Assembly (NCBI RefSeq): GCF_013366925.1
Contig: NZ_JAALDK010000001.1
Coordinates: forward strand, 5,139,165-5,203,164
Length of the DNA stretch: 64,000 bases
Reading direction: 5' to 3'
DNA from: Paraburkholderia youngii
GTDB lineage: Bacteria; Pseudomonadota; Gammaproteobacteria; Burkholderiales; Burkholderiaceae
In this document: piece after piece, positions 8,255 through 17,658 of the stretch
Position numbering within the stretch: position 1 is the first letter of the stretch
Layout of the letters: each line of letters opens with the position of its first letter
Translations under genes and position numbers: made by a program
The notes under the pieces: generated by a model
The model's input: the letters and a program-made list of their open reading frames with translations, nothing else
Told to the model about the DNA's origin: nothing
Databases searched by the model: none

Positions 8255-9172
8255 TCACCTGTCGTGGAGATGACTCACCAGGTAATCGATCAACGCACGA
8301 GCTCGAGACGGCAAAAATCGATTCGGCGGATAAAGCAGCCAAACCGGGCCCATATAGGGACGCGCCTCGAACTCCCAGTCGCTCAGCACCTGGACGATGT
8401 CGCCCGCGGAAATCGCCTGCGCAGCGACAAAATCGGGCAAGCTCGCAATGCCCAGGCCATGCAGCGCGGCATCCAACCGCGCGCTCGTATCATTGGCGAT
8501 GTAGCGCCCCTTCACTTCGACCGACCGTGTCTCAGAGTCGCGGCGGAAATGCCATCGATTGTCGTCGACCGTCTCTCCTAGGTACATGCATGCATGCCGC
8601 GCAAGGTCGCGCGGCTCGGCCGGCGTCCCCCGCTCCGCCAGATAAGCAGGCGACGCGCACAGAACCCATTTGACCGCTCCGAGTCGCCGGGCAGCAAGAC
8701 CCGGCGGAGGCGAACGCGTGAGCCGGATCACCAGATCGACATCGTCACGTAGCGGATCGACGTCGTGGTCGGCGAAGACCAGATGGACATCCACGTCGGG
8801 CCACATGCGCAGAAACTCCGGAACAAGCGGATGGATGACAGATCTCGCATATGAAATCGGCGCACTGATGCTGACCTTGCCTCGCGGATCACCCGCCCCT
8901 TGTCCAGCGACGTCGACGGCGCCCGAGGCCGCGCCGACCATATCCCGGCAGTACCGGTAAATCTGCGCGCCCGAATCCGTCAACCGGATGCTACGGGTCG
9001 AGCGCTCGAGTAGGCGCGTGCCCAACGCATCCTCGAGGCGTTTGATCTGCCGACTGACAGTCGACGGTGTACTGCCCAGTTGCCGCGCGGCGATGGAGAA
9101 GTTGCCGGCGTCGACGACCCTCGCAAACATCGCCATGTCGGGTAGCAACGCAAAAAGCTCATTCGGATTCAT
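8255..9172 (-). CDS. LysR-family transcriptional regulator (divergent from DMT exporter)
   Basis: A 305-aa LysR regulator from ATG 9172 (GAGGATC upstream). The winged HTH occupies residues about 9-66 (FSIAARQLGSTPSTVSRQIK), followed by the effector-binding domain with the CrgA-like LTDSGAQIYRYCR start and a typical ASPAYLAERG stretch. It is read divergently from the DMT-family transporter over a 128-bp gap, the usual arrangement in which LysR controls the neighbouring gene and itself. The inducer is unknown. Confidence 0.9.
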   Translation of the reverse strand: MNPNELFALLPDMAMFARVVDAGNFSIAARQLGSTPSTVSRQIKRLEDALGTRLLERSTRSIRLTDSGAQIYRYCRDMVGAASGAVDVAGQGAGDPRGKVSISAPISYARSVIHPLVPEFLRMWPDVDVHLVFADHDVDPLRDDVDLVIRLTRSPPPGLAARRLGAVKWVLCASPAYLAERGTPAEPRDLARHACMYLGETVDDNRWHFRRDSETRSVEVKGRYIANDTSARLDAALHGLGIASLPDFVAAQAISAGDIVQVLSDWEFEARPYMGPVWLLYPPNRFLPSRARALIDYLVSHLHDR

Positions 9173-9300
9173 CGCGATCCTCGCACCTGCCAGGGCATTC
9201 GTGCATTTCAAACATAAAAGATGTTCTGCCGCCGTGGATTATAGTTTTCGGCGCAATACCCGACAATTCGGACCGTACGAATGAAAACAGAAGGTTCGTC

Positions 9301-10233
9301 ATGTCGAAACAACAGAGTGCGTTATGGATATCCGACCTGATGCTGCTTGCGGTCGCGATGGTGTGGGGCACGAGTTATGGGGTCGTGAAAGGCGCGCTCG
9401 CGATCTATCCGGTGCTCGGTCTGCTGGCGTTGCGCTTCGGTCTGACGTTCGTCGTGTTGTCTCCGGCGTTGCGCTCGCTTCGACACGTTAGAGCGTCCGC
9501 CTTGCTGGGTGCGCTCGGCTCCAGCGCAATCCTGCTCAGCATCTTTTTGGCGGAGACATTCGGGATCGCGCACACACGCGCGTCGAATGCGGCGTTCCTT
9601 ATCAGTCTGTGTGTCGCGCTGACGCCGCTGGTCGAATGGGTGTTGCTGCGACGAAAGCCGTCGAGTGGGGAATGGATCGCTGTGGGCTTGTCACTGATGG
9701 GCGCCGCGTTCGTCAGCGGAGGTGCGATCATTCCGACCGCAGGCGATGCGCTGATCCTTCTTGCGGCGTTGCTGCGCGCGCTGATGGTGTGCGTGACCAA
9801 GCGCGTGATGCGCGACTCGAAACTTGCCCCGCTGTCGGTAACGGCGGTCCAGGCAGGCGTCGTTGCACTGGGCAGTGTGCTGCTGGCGTTCGTGTTGCCG
9901 TCACAGCATTGGCAGGCGCTGCCGTCGCTCAGTGGGCACGGTGACTTCTGGGCGAGCATTGCTTACCTCGTGCTCGCCTGTACGTTGTTCGCATTTTTCG
10001 CACAGAATTTTGCCGTCAAGCGCAGCAACCCAACGCGCGTCGCTTTGCTGATGGGCAGCGAGCCCGCGTTCGGTGCGCTATTCGCCTACGTATGGCTCGG
10101 CGAGCATCTTTCGGCCTCGGCATGGTTTGGCGGAGGTCTGATGGTACTTGCATCGGTGCTGGCGGCGGTGCCGCTCAAAAGGGACGCCAACGCGAGGCTC
10201 GACATGCATCCAGCCACTTCGGTCGAGAGTTAG
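9301..10233 (+). CDS. EamA/DMT-superfamily transporter
   Basis: A 310-aa integral membrane protein with about ten transmembrane helices in two EamA repeats (residues about 10-140 and 150-290). I start it at ATG 9301 with AGAAGG upstream; the frame is open from 9067 but the earlier part overlaps the LysR gene. Typical family motifs are MVWGTSYGVVKGAL near the start and GSEPAFGALFAYVWLGE in helix 9. It probably exports a small metabolite or amino acid under control of the divergent LysR gene; substrate unknown. Confidence 0.9.
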   Translation: MSKQQSALWISDLMLLAVAMVWGTSYGVVKGALAIYPVLGLLALRFGLTFVVLSPALRSLRHVRASALLGALGSSAILLSIFLAETFGIAHTRASNAAFLISLCVALTPLVEWVLLRRKPSSGEWIAVGLSLMGAAFVSGGAIIPTAGDALILLAALLRALMVCVTKRVMRDSKLAPLSVTAVQAGVVALGSVLLAFVLPSQHWQALPSLSGHGDFWASIAYLVLACTLFAFFAQNFAVKRSNPTRVALLMGSEPAFGALFAYVWLGEHLSASAWFGGGLMVLASVLAAVPLKRDANARLDMHPATSVES

Positions 10234-10281
10234 CCGATTATTCAGGCCAAGCCTTGTTTCGATGCCTGCGCTCGCCTCGGC

Positions 10282-10521
10282 TCATGGCCCGGCTCGAGTG
10301 ACAGATTTCGCACAGCACGCACCGGCCTCTTGCACGGACGGGCACTTGACCGAGCCATACGAACAGAAGACGCAGCAATCGCCGGACTTCGGAGAAAGCA
10401 AGGCTTTGCACCGCGGGCATTCATAGAAGTAGACGCAGGCGTCGGTCTGCATCGTCACGACGGTCACGCACCCGCAGTGCGGACAGGTCAACGCCGACTC
10501 CAGGATCGGTGAGGTTTGCAT
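10282..10521 (-). CDS. GDCCVxC-motif putative metal-binding protein
   Basis: A 79-aa cytoplasmic protein with 12 cysteines: CPHCGC at 13-18, Cys29, CPRC at 35-38, GDCCVFC at 47-53, Cys60 and Cys69-Cys70. The GDCCVFCSYGSVKCP block defines a small family of putative zinc- or metal-binding proteins, some of whose members are reported as selenoproteins; here all motif positions are ordinary Cys codons. Such genes often lie near mercury-resistance operons, but none is visible here. Start at ATG 10521; no clear ribosome site. Function unknown. Confidence 0.78.
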   Translation of the reverse strand: MQTSPILESALTCPHCGCVTVVTMQTDACVYFYECPRCKALLSPKSGDCCVFCSYGSVKCPSVQEAGACCAKSVTRAGP

Positions 10522-10904
10522 TGATCGCGTCTACGTCCGTATTCCTTGCACCTGTCAATGTTAGCGCCGGCAAACGGTCACGGGGCTTGCGCAAAGGCCG
10601 TACCGCACCGAAGTCCAGCATCCGGACGCGATACGTGTCACAAATAACCATTGCGGTGGAATAAAAGGCGAGCCGTTGGCGTTCGTAGATTAGGCGTCGC
10701 GTGAAAGAGCGCGTAGCCGTGGAACCGCGAAACGGAATCGTCGGCCGCGCACAGCGGTTGCTGGCCCGTTTTGCAGAACGTTTGCCTGTTCTTTTTGTAA
10801 CCGCCGCCGCGTCGCGGGACTTGTCGTTAGCGATCCGCGACTCCCCGGCTCAACGCGTGGCCGCGCGGCAAGTCAGTCCCGTTGGCCGTGCAGGAGAGTT
10901 CTAC
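10522..10904. other. 383-bp gene-free region before the small lipoprotein gene
   Basis: It lies between the minus-strand GDCCVxC gene and the plus-strand lipoprotein gene and so holds both promoters. I see no convincing -35/-10 pair. Overlapping frames on both strands look like shadows. Confidence 0.4.
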
Positions 10905-11048
10905 ATGAAAGTATCAAGACTGTTATCGGCCGTATCCGTGATCATCGCGCTAGGAGTCGCATCGTTGTCGTTGGCCGCGTGCCAGTCCACGGGCGACATG
11001 AGCTCGTCGGGTAGCAACAGCAGCAGCGGCAGCAGCGGCGGCTATTGA
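10905..11048 (+). CDS. Small lipoprotein with Ser/Gly-rich tail
   Basis: A 47-aa protein from ATG 10905 with AGGAGAG about 8 nt upstream. A basic N-terminus and hydrophobic stretch end in the lipobox LAAC (Cys26). The 22-residue mature part is almost only Ser, Gly and Asn. It would be an acyl-anchored outer-membrane or periplasmic peptide of unknown role. A perfect terminator follows at 11174, which supports a real short transcription unit. Confidence 0.7.
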   Translation: MKVSRLLSAVSVIIALGVASLSLAACQSTGDMSSSGSNSSSGSSGGY

Positions 11049-11173
11049 TGCGCGCTCACGCGGCCGTCAGCGTCGCGTGAACTTCGATACGGAAGTGATA
11101 TCGCGGCTCTCGTAGCCGCGCCGCTATGCGTGTGCGCTGACGTGCCCTCGGTCAGGGCGGTCAGCCTGACCGG

Positions 11174-11215
11174 AACAGCCCGATCGGCTTACGCTGATCG
11201 GGCTGTTTCCTTTTT
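11174..11215 (+). terminator. Rho-independent terminator
   Basis: A perfect 12-bp stem, AACAGCCCGATC (11174-11185) with GATCGGGCTGTT (11196-11207), with a 10-nt loop, followed by TCCTTTTT. It ends the small lipoprotein transcript. Confidence 0.88.
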
Positions 11216-11247
11216 GGCAGATCGTCATGGACACGGGACAGAAATTC

Positions 11248-11470
11248 GTTCGAACCCTCAGCGGTTCGTCGGCACCGCCGCCAACCCGTCCAACAACGCC
11301 TTATGAAACGCATCCGGGTACTGCATCTGAGGCGCGTGACCAAGCGCCGCAAACTCCATGAGCGTCGCATGCGGAATCGCCTTCGCGGCCGCGCGGCCTG
11401 GTTCCGGACAATGGCCGAGCTTCGCGCGCACTTCGGGCGGCGCGGCATCCTTGCCGATCGCGGTGGTGTC
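11248..11470. repeat. 223-bp direct repeat, left copy
   Basis: Matches 13212-13434 in the same orientation with 16 mismatches by my count (about 93% identity) and no gaps. Similarity stops abruptly at 11470/13434. The two copies bracket the alginate-lyase gene and are 1964 bp apart. Confidence 0.9.
11258..11470 (-). pseudogene. 3' fragment of alpha/beta hydrolase gene (duplicate)
   Basis: Encodes only the last 70 residues (from DTTAIGKDAAPPEVRAKLG to TNR) of the intact hydrolase at 13222-14316. It retains the catalytic-His segment ALGHAPQMQ but lacks the nucleophile and the rest of the fold, so it cannot be active. Substitutions relative to the intact copy include Tyr to Cys, Leu to Pro, Asp to Tyr and Gln to Pro, consistent with relaxed constraint. 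Upstream of 11470 the frame continues into unrelated sequence. Confidence 0.88.
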
Positions 11471-11608
11471 GCAGGGGGTACACCGTGACGCTTCGTGCTC
11501 CGGCAACGTCAACCCTTCTTCTCAGTCGTTCGTTGATCCAGTACGAGGCTTGCCTCCGGTGCAAAGCGCGAGGCACTCGTTCGTTCAATTCCTGATGCAC
11601 CTCCACCC

Positions 11609-12853
11609 ATGTCCAGAAAATCGATACTTACTGCGTCGATCGTCGCTGCGGCCAGCCTTTCGGCCTGCGTCGCTCAATCGGCGAACAATTACGCTGGCGG
11701 AGACCGGCAACACGCTCCGGTGGCCGTGCAAGCCCCATCCGATATCGAAGCGAAGCCGTTCGCACATCCTGGACTGCTGCACAGCGAGCGGGACTTCGAG
11801 CGTATGCGAGTCAACGTGGCGCAGGGCAAACAGCCTTGGCTACAAGGGTGGCAACGCTTGATCGCCAACCGCCACGCGTCGCTGGGCTGGACCCCGCGCC
11901 CGCAGGATGCCATCTATCGCGGCAAGAACCCCGAGCATGCCGAGAACTATTCGCTGCTGTTCAACGACGCGGCGGCGGCCTATACGCTCGCGCTGCGCTG
12001 GAAAGTCTCCGGTGACGACGCCTATGCCGGCAAGGCCATCGATATCCTGAACGCGTGGTCGGGCAGTCTGAAGATGATCGACGGGAACTCGGACAAGTTC
12101 CTCGCCTCCGGCATCTACGGCTACGAGCTGGCGAATGCGGCGGAAATCCTGCGCACGTCGCCGCAATGGAAAGCGGCGGATTTCCGGCGCTTCCAGTCGA
12201 TGATGCTCACCGTGTTCTACCCGATGAACCACAACTTCCTGACCCAACACAACGGCACGAAGGTCGATCATTACTGGGCCAACTGGGATCTCGCCAATAT
12301 GGCGTCAATGCTGGCGATTGGCGTGCTGACCGACCGCCGGGACATTTATGCGGAAGCGGTCGAGTATTTCAAGCACGGCGCGGGCAATGGCTCGATCGAA
12401 CACCTCGTCTGGAAGCTGTATCCGAACGGGCTCGGTCAAGTCCAGGAAAGCGGCCGCGACCAAGGGCACACCATGCTCGACTTCGCACTGGCGGGTGCGT
12501 TTTGCCAGATGGCCTGGAATCAGGGAGACGATCTGTTCGGATACGACAACAACCGTCTGCTAAAGGGTGCCGAATACGTCGCGCAATACAATCTCGGCCA
12601 GGATGTGCCCTACACGTTGTATTCCGACAGCCTGGCGACGCAGCCAGAGATTTCGCCAGGATCAAGAGGTGATACCCGGCCGATCTGGGAATTGCTCTAC
12701 AACCACTACGTGGTGTTGAAGAAACTCAAGGCGCCGGGCGTTGCCGCATATGCGCAGCAGGTGCGCCCGGAAGGCGGCGGCGGCGACTATGGTTCGACCA
12801 GCGGTGGCTTCGACCAACTTGGGTATGGCACGTTGACGTACACCCTCAAGTAG
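11609..12853 (+). CDS. Alginate-lyase-family lipoprotein
   Basis: A 414-aa protein with the lipobox LSAC (Cys20) and an alpha-alpha-barrel alginate-lyase domain (about residues 50-390). Features seen: NYSLLFNDAAAAYTLALRW (113-131), HYWANWDLANMASML (221-235) and the conserved RDQGH (283-287), which in related uronate lyases carries catalytic or substrate-binding residues. It would cleave a uronic-acid polysaccharide by beta-elimination in the periplasm or at the outer membrane; the exact polymer is unknown. The start ATG 11609 has no good ribosome site. The gene is flanked by direct copies of a neighbouring hydrolase 3' end, which suggests insertion or rearrangement. Confidence 0.82.
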   Translation: MSRKSILTASIVAAASLSACVAQSANNYAGGDRQHAPVAVQAPSDIEAKPFAHPGLLHSERDFERMRVNVAQGKQPWLQGWQRLIANRHASLGWTPRPQDAIYRGKNPEHAENYSLLFNDAAAAYTLALRWKVSGDDAYAGKAIDILNAWSGSLKMIDGNSDKFLASGIYGYELANAAEILRTSPQWKAADFRRFQSMMLTVFYPMNHNFLTQHNGTKVDHYWANWDLANMASMLAIGVLTDRRDIYAEAVEYFKHGAGNGSIEHLVWKLYPNGLGQVQESGRDQGHTMLDFALAGAFCQMAWNQGDDLFGYDNNRLLKGAEYVAQYNLGQDVPYTLYSDSLATQPEISPGSRGDTRPIWELLYNHYVVLKKLKAPGVAAYAQQVRPEGGGGDYGSTSGGFDQLGYGTLTYTLK

Positions 12854-13211
12854 CAGATCTGCTCGGGTGCTCACTCGCAGAACGGGGGTGACTCAAAGGG
12901 ACGCGACCATTATCAGGACGCCTGCGTCATCCTGAGCGGCGCACCTTGGAAGCACTTTTCGTCGTGCGCTCTGAGCGGAACGGCCGCGACCTCGCTCAAG
13001 AAGCTGTACGTCGCGTGTTCGTGGCGAATTCTGTCAGTTCCATATTGTTGACGATTCACTTGCCTTTTGTCGAACGGCCGCAATTGGGCCGACTACAGCC
13101 TGTCCGCAAGCGTCCTCCCTGGAAATCCGAGACGAACCACGAAGAGTCAGCTGTCAGCAAGTTTCGCCTGCTGCTGAACTACTCGCAAATACGGTAGGAG
13201 GCCAGAAAGCA
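12854..13211. other. 358-bp gene-free region after the alginate lyase
   Basis: It lies between the alginate-lyase stop and the right repeat copy. An 83-codon plus-strand frame (12946-13197) has no ribosome site and no recognisable family. I see no terminator and no insertion-sequence ends. Confidence 0.45.
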
Positions 13212-13434
13212 GTTCGAACCTTCAGCGATTCGTCTGCACCGCCGCCAGCCCCTCGAGCAGCGCCTTATGAAACGCATCCGGGTCCTGCATCTGCGGCGCG
13301 TGACCAAGCGCTGCGAACTCCACGAGCGTCGCGTGCGGAATCGCCTTCGCGGCCGCGCGGCCTAGTTCCGGATAATGGCCGAGCTTCGCGCGCACTTCGG
13401 GCGGCGCGGCATCCTTGCCGATCGCGGTGGTGTC
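13212..13434. repeat. 223-bp direct repeat, right copy
   Basis: The intact-gene copy of the duplication described at 11248-11470. It spans the stop codon and the last 70 codons of the alpha/beta hydrolase. Confidence 0.9.
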
Positions 13435-14316
13435 CCTCTGACCGATCAGCAGCAGCGTCGGCATGCTGAGTTGCCCCAGTTCATAGAAAACCGGCTGCGT
13501 GTAAATCATGTCATCCAGCAGCGCGGAATTCCACGCGACGATCTGCTTACCCGGCCCGCGATACATGCCCGCGAGCATCTGCGCCCACGGCTCATAGTCC
13601 GCGCGCCATTGCCCCGCGTAATAAGTCGCCTGTTCGTAGCGGCGAATACCGTCGGCGCTGGTCTCCAGCTCACGCTGATACCACTGGTCGACCGATAGCG
13701 ACGGCACGCCCTTCGCCTTCCAGTCCTCGAGTCCAATCGGGTTCACCAGCACCAGCTGCTGCGTTTCACGCGGATACATCAGCGCATAGCGAACCGCGAG
13801 CATGCCGCCCGTCGAATGGCCGACCACCGTCACGTCGCTGATGCCGAACGACTCGAGCAGCGCATGCGTATTGCGCGCGAGCTGCTGGAAGCTGTACTGG
13901 TAATGCTCGGGCTTGCTCGATTTGCAAAAACCGATCTGATCCGGTGCGATCACGCGATAACCGGCGTCGCTCAGCCGGCGAATCGTCGCGCCCCATGTCG
14001 CCGAGCAAAAATTCTTGCCGTGCAGCAACACCACGGTGCGGCCGTTCGCATGCGCGGGCTTCACGTCCATGTAGGCCATCTGCAGAGGCACCCCCTGCGA
14101 CGTGAATTCGAAGCGCTCGACCGGCGCCGGATAGCTGAAGCCCTGCAGTTCCGGACCGTAGGCCGGGCCGGAATCGTCGACTGAGGACGCGCCGCTTGCG
14201 GCGCCCGGGCTCGCCTCGCTCGCCGGCGTGGCGGCCACGGCGACAGTCGCCGCGCAGAGCACGACACAGGCGCAGATACTCGACAGGGCAAGCAGGAACG
14301 GGGGGCGAAGATTCAT
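13222..14316 (-). CDS. Secreted alpha/beta-hydrolase-fold enzyme
   Basis: A 364-aa enzyme from ATG 14316; the frame stays open to 15207, but that part is antisense to glgC and non-coding. An N-terminal signal segment (residues 1-29, ending AVAA) is followed by an Ala/Ser-rich linker and the hydrolase fold. The HGKNFC oxyanion region is at 99-104, the nucleophile is Ser168 (GHSTGG), the acid is Asp295 and the base is His339 (ALGHAP). Probably a periplasmic or secreted esterase or similar enzyme; the substrate is unknown. Its 3' end is duplicated at 11258-11470. Confidence 0.88.
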   Translation of the reverse strand: MNLRPPFLLALSSICACVVLCAATVAVAATPASEASPGAASGASSVDDSGPAYGPELQGFSYPAPVERFEFTSQGVPLQMAYMDVKPAHANGRTVVLLHGKNFCSATWGATIRRLSDAGYRVIAPDQIGFCKSSKPEHYQYSFQQLARNTHALLESFGISDVTVVGHSTGGMLAVRYALMYPRETQQLVLVNPIGLEDWKAKGVPSLSVDQWYQRELETSADGIRRYEQATYYAGQWRADYEPWAQMLAGMYRGPGKQIVAWNSALLDDMIYTQPVFYELGQLSMPTLLLIGQRDTTAIGKDAAPPEVRAKLGHYPELGRAAAKAIPHATLVEFAALGHAPQMQDPDAFHKALLEGLAAVQTNR

Positions 14317-14794
14317 CGGGATGGTCTGGAAAAAACGCAGCAGGGATGCACGAGGCGTGGAGCGCACGATTCTACGATGTACCGCCGAACTCTGGCGCCA
14401 GTCGCGCAGCGCGGACACGGCACGCGGCAGAACCGATTGTGGCATGCATATTGCGCCTTCGTGCTCGAGCATCGTCCGGACACGACCTCGTGGCCAATGT
14501 GCTGCGCCGCACCGAAAAATGCGCCATAACAGGCGATCGTTACAGGATGGTCGGCCACGCGGCCCCCGCAACGAACATTTATTCCCTCGAGTCCAATCGG
14601 TGCTAGAACTGACAGACGGACTCGCGAAAAACAGGCAGCAAAGAACGGCAATGCGGTACGACTGCCAGGCAGCCCAAATCATCAGCGGAGAGGACGCGGC
14701 CAGATCATTCCCGGGGGTATACCAATCAGGCAACCATCTTGCATGAGGTCGGCGTGAGTGCTGAAGGGCTCGCGCCGATCGACAGGAGACAAAT
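14317..14794. other. 478-bp divergent region between hydrolase and glgC
   Basis: It contains the promoters of the hydrolase (minus) and glgC (plus). No gene, strong repeat or terminator is evident. The start of glgC is well marked by AGGAGACAAAT at 14784-14794. Confidence 0.45.
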
Positions 14795-16060
14795 ATGAAT
14801 ACTCCGGCACGGCTGAACGACTTACAGCGCACTACCCTGGCGATCGTCCTAGCCGGCGGACGCGGCACCCGGCTCGGGCCGCTGACGAACAAGCGTGTGA
14901 AGCCGGCGGTGCACTTCGGCGGCAAATACCGGATCATCGACTTTGCGCTTTCCAATTGCCTGAATTCCGGCATCCGCCGCATCGCGGTGGTCACGCAGTA
15001 CAAGGCGCATTCGCTGCTGCGGCATCTGCAGCGCGGCTGGAGCTTCCTGCGCGGCGAGATGGGCGAGTTCATCGATCTGTGGCCCGCGCAGCAGCGCGTC
15101 GAAGGCGCGCACTGGTATCGCGGCACCGCCGACGCGGTGTTCCAGAACCTCGACATCATCCGCTCGATCCGTCCGAAGTATGTGGTTGTGCTCGCGGGCG
15201 ACCACATCTACAAGATGGACTACACGCGCATGATCGCCGATCACGCGGACAGCGGTGCCGACTGCACGGTCGGCTGCATCGAGGTGCCGCGCATGGATGC
15301 GGTCGCGTTCGGCGTGATGGCGGTCGACGAAAACCGCCGCGTGACCGGCTTCGTCGAAAAACCGGCCGACCCGCCCGCGATACCCGGCCGTCCCGACACG
15401 GCGCTCGCTAGCATGGGCATCTACGTGTTCAACGCCGACTACCTGTACACGCAGCTCGAGGAAAACATCGCCGCGATCGATACCGACCACGACTTCGGCA
15501 AGGACATCCTGCCGCGCGTGGTCACCCAGGGCGTGGCGATCGCGCATCCGTTCAGCATGTCGTGCGTGTCGTCGGACCCGAGCGTCGAGCCGTACTGGCG
15601 CGACGTCGGCACGATCGACGCGTACTGGGCCGCGAACCTCGACCTCGCCTCGACGATCCCGACCCTCGACCTGTACGACGAGTCGTGGCCGATCTGGACC
15701 TACCAGGAGCAGTTGCCGCCCGCGAAGTTCGTACGCGACATGAAGGGGCTGCAGGGTTCGGGCAACAACCTGCTCGTCTGCGGCGGCTGCGTGATCTCGG
15801 GCTCGCAGATTTCGCGCTCGGTGCTGTCGTCGAACGTGAAAGTGAGTTCGTTCTGTAATATCAATGAGGCAGTCTTGCTGCCGCAGGTCACGGTCGGCGC
15901 GAGTTGCCGCCTGCAAAAGGTGGTGATCGACCGCGGCTGCACGATTCCGGAAGGCACCGTGATCGGCGAAGACCCGGCGCGCGACGCCGAGCGCTTCTAT
16001 CGCACCGACGATGGCGTCGTGCTGGTCACGCAGGAAGCGCTGCGCAAGCATCCGAAGTAG
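14795..16060 (+). CDS. glgC: Glucose-1-phosphate adenylyltransferase
   Basis: A 421-aa ADP-glucose pyrophosphorylase that makes ADP-glucose from glucose-1-phosphate and ATP, the committed step of bacterial glycogen synthesis. It has the nucleotide-binding motif [13 protein letters not shown] (residues about 19-31), the glucose-1-P site GFVEKP and a C-terminal left-handed beta-helix. Full length for the family. A good ribosome site (AGGAGAC) precedes ATG 14795. glgA follows after 137 bp in the same direction, so the pair forms the glycogen module; branching and debranching genes are not in the window. Confidence 0.97.
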   Translation: MNTPARLNDLQRTTLAIVLAGGRGTRLGPLTNKRVKPAVHFGGKYRIIDFALSNCLNSGIRRIAVVTQYKAHSLLRHLQRGWSFLRGEMGEFIDLWPAQQRVEGAHWYRGTADAVFQNLDIIRSIRPKYVVVLAGDHIYKMDYTRMIADHADSGADCTVGCIEVPRMDAVAFGVMAVDENRRVTGFVEKPADPPAIPGRPDTALASMGIYVFNADYLYTQLEENIAAIDTDHDFGKDILPRVVTQGVAIAHPFSMSCVSSDPSVEPYWRDVGTIDAYWAANLDLASTIPTLDLYDESWPIWTYQEQLPPAKFVRDMKGLQGSGNNLLVCGGCVISGSQISRSVLSSNVKVSSFCNINEAVLLPQVTVGASCRLQKVVIDRGCTIPEGTVIGEDPARDAERFYRTDDGVVLVTQEALRKHPK

Positions 16061-16197
16061 CGCGCCCGCCGCATGCATGCACCGGCGGCCACGGCGCCGC
16101 CGGCCATGCCTTTCCTCGCTTCATCCGGCTTCACCCGCAACACCGCTGACCTTTTACCAACCCGAGCAACCCTGCCAACCCGACAGAGACCCGGCCT

Positions 16198-17658
16198 ATG
16201 ACGATTCGCGCCCTGCACGTCGCAAGCGAGCTGTATCCCCTTCTCAAAACGGGCGGTCTCGCCGACGTCGCGGGCGCGCTGCCGTCCGCGCTGATCGAGC
16301 GCGGCGCCGACGTGCGCGTGCTGCTGCCCGGCTTTCCGGCGGTACTCGCCGGCTTGCACGATCTTCAACCGGTCGCGCAACTGGGCAACCGCTTCGGCGC
16401 GCCGAACGTGACGCTCGAACGCGGCACGCTGCCCACCAACGGGCTCGCGGTCTACGTGATCCGGGCCGCGTCGCTCTACGACCGCCCGGGCAACCCGTAT
16501 CTGAACGACGAACACGTGCCGTACGGCGACAACGCGCAGCGTTTCGCGCTGCTCGGCTGGGTCGCCGCGCAACTCGCGCAGCAGATGGACCCGACGTGGT
16601 CGCCGCAGATCGTCCACGCGCACGATTGGCACGCTGGGCTCGCGCCTGCCTACCTGAAAGCCGCCGAACGCGAGCGCGGCCGCGCGCCGGCGCACAGCGT
16701 GTTCACGATCCACAACCTCGCGTACCAGGGGATCTTTCCCGCGCATCAGTTCGGCCTGCTCGGCCTGCCGCACGATTTCTTCAACATGCACGGCGTCGAA
16801 TTCTACGGACAGCTGTCGTTCCTGAAGGCGGGGCTCTATTACGCCGACCGCATCACGACCGTCAGCCCTAACTATGCGCGCGAAATCCAGACGCTCGCGC
16901 ACGGCGGCGGACTCGATGCGCTGCTGCGCCATCGCGCGCACGATCTGAGCGGGATTCTGAACGGCGTCGACTACACGGTGTGGAATCCCGCCAGCGATAC
17001 GCTGCTCGCGACGCGCTTCAGCTCGTCGCGGCTGGCCGGCAAGCTCGCCTGCAAGGAAGCGCTGCAAAAGCGCTTCGGCCTCGCGCAACGAAGCGACGCG
17101 CTGCTGTTCGGCGTGGTGAGCCGGCTGACCGAACAGAAAGGCCTCGATCTGCTGCTCGGCGCGGTGCCCGAGATCGTCAAGCGCGGAGGCCAACTGGTCG
17201 TATTCGGCACCGGCGATCCGGCGCTCGAGAATGGCCTGAGGATGGTCGCGCAGGCGCATCCGGAATCGGTCGCGGTCGAACTCGGTTTCGATGAAGCGCT
17301 CGCGCATACGATCATCGCCGGCAGCGACGTGGTCGCGGTGCCGTCACGCTTCGAGCCGTGCGGGCTCACGCAACTCTATGCGCTCGCCTACGGGTCGCTG
17401 CCGCTCGTGCACAGCGTCGGCGGTCTCGCCGATACGGTCGCCGACGCATCGCTCGAAAACCTCGCCGACGATCTCGCCACCGGCTTCGTGTTCGACCGCT
17501 TCGATCCGGCCGGACTCGCCGCAGCGATCCGCCGTGCATTTGCGCTGTACGGACGCCGCACCGAATGGAAAGCCGCGCAGCGGCGCGCAATGCGCCAGGA
17601 CTTCGGCTGGGGCGCCTCGGCCGACCGCTATCTGGCTTTGTATCGCGAACTCGTCTGA
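16198..17658 (+). CDS. glgA: Glycogen synthase (ADP-glucose)
   Basis: A 486-aa GT5-family glucosyltransferase that elongates alpha-1,4-glucan from ADP-glucose. It has the N-terminal substrate motif KTGGLADV (residues 17-24), HDWHAGL (about 141-147), and the C-terminal E-x7-E-type region SRFEPCGLTQLYALAYGSLP (about 382-401). Length matches E. coli GlgA (477 aa). Only a weak ribosome site precedes ATG 16198. It is partnered with glgC upstream. Confidence 0.97.
   Translation: MTIRALHVASELYPLLKTGGLADVAGALPSALIERGADVRVLLPGFPAVLAGLHDLQPVAQLGNRFGAPNVTLERGTLPTNGLAVYVIRAASLYDRPGNPYLNDEHVPYGDNAQRFALLGWVAAQLAQQMDPTWSPQIVHAHDWHAGLAPAYLKAAERERGRAPAHSVFTIHNLAYQGIFPAHQFGLLGLPHDFFNMHGVEFYGQLSFLKAGLYYADRITTVSPNYAREIQTLAHGGGLDALLRHRAHDLSGILNGVDYTVWNPASDTLLATRFSSSRLAGKLACKEALQKRFGLAQRSDALLFGVVSRLTEQKGLDLLLGAVPEIVKRGGQLVVFGTGDPALENGLRMVAQAHPESVAVELGFDEALAHTIIAGSDVVAVPSRFEPCGLTQLYALAYGSLPLVHSVGGLADTVADASLENLADDLATGFVFDRFDPAGLAAAIRRAFALYGRRTEWKAAQRRAMRQDFGWGASADRYLALYRELV

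Noticed and set aside
11301..11606. 101-codon minus-strand frame crossing the hydrolase remnant
   Set aside because: Over the repeat it runs in a different frame from the homologous remnant, so that part cannot be the hydrolase; the upstream 35 residues (ending INERLRRRV) could not be assigned to any family.
12946..13197. 83-codon plus-strand frame after the alginate lyase
   Set aside because: No ribosome site, no signal or domain, and composition like non-coding DNA.
13725..14600. Exact 16-bp repeat CCTCGAGTCCAATCGG at 13725-13740 and 14585-14600
   Set aside because: No similarity extends beyond 16 bp, and a match of this length is roughly expected once by chance in a 64-kb window.
13222..15207. 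661-codon frame reaching from the hydrolase across the start of glgC
   Set aside because: Only the part from ATG 14316 has a signal peptide and hydrolase fold; the remainder is antisense to glgC and its leader.
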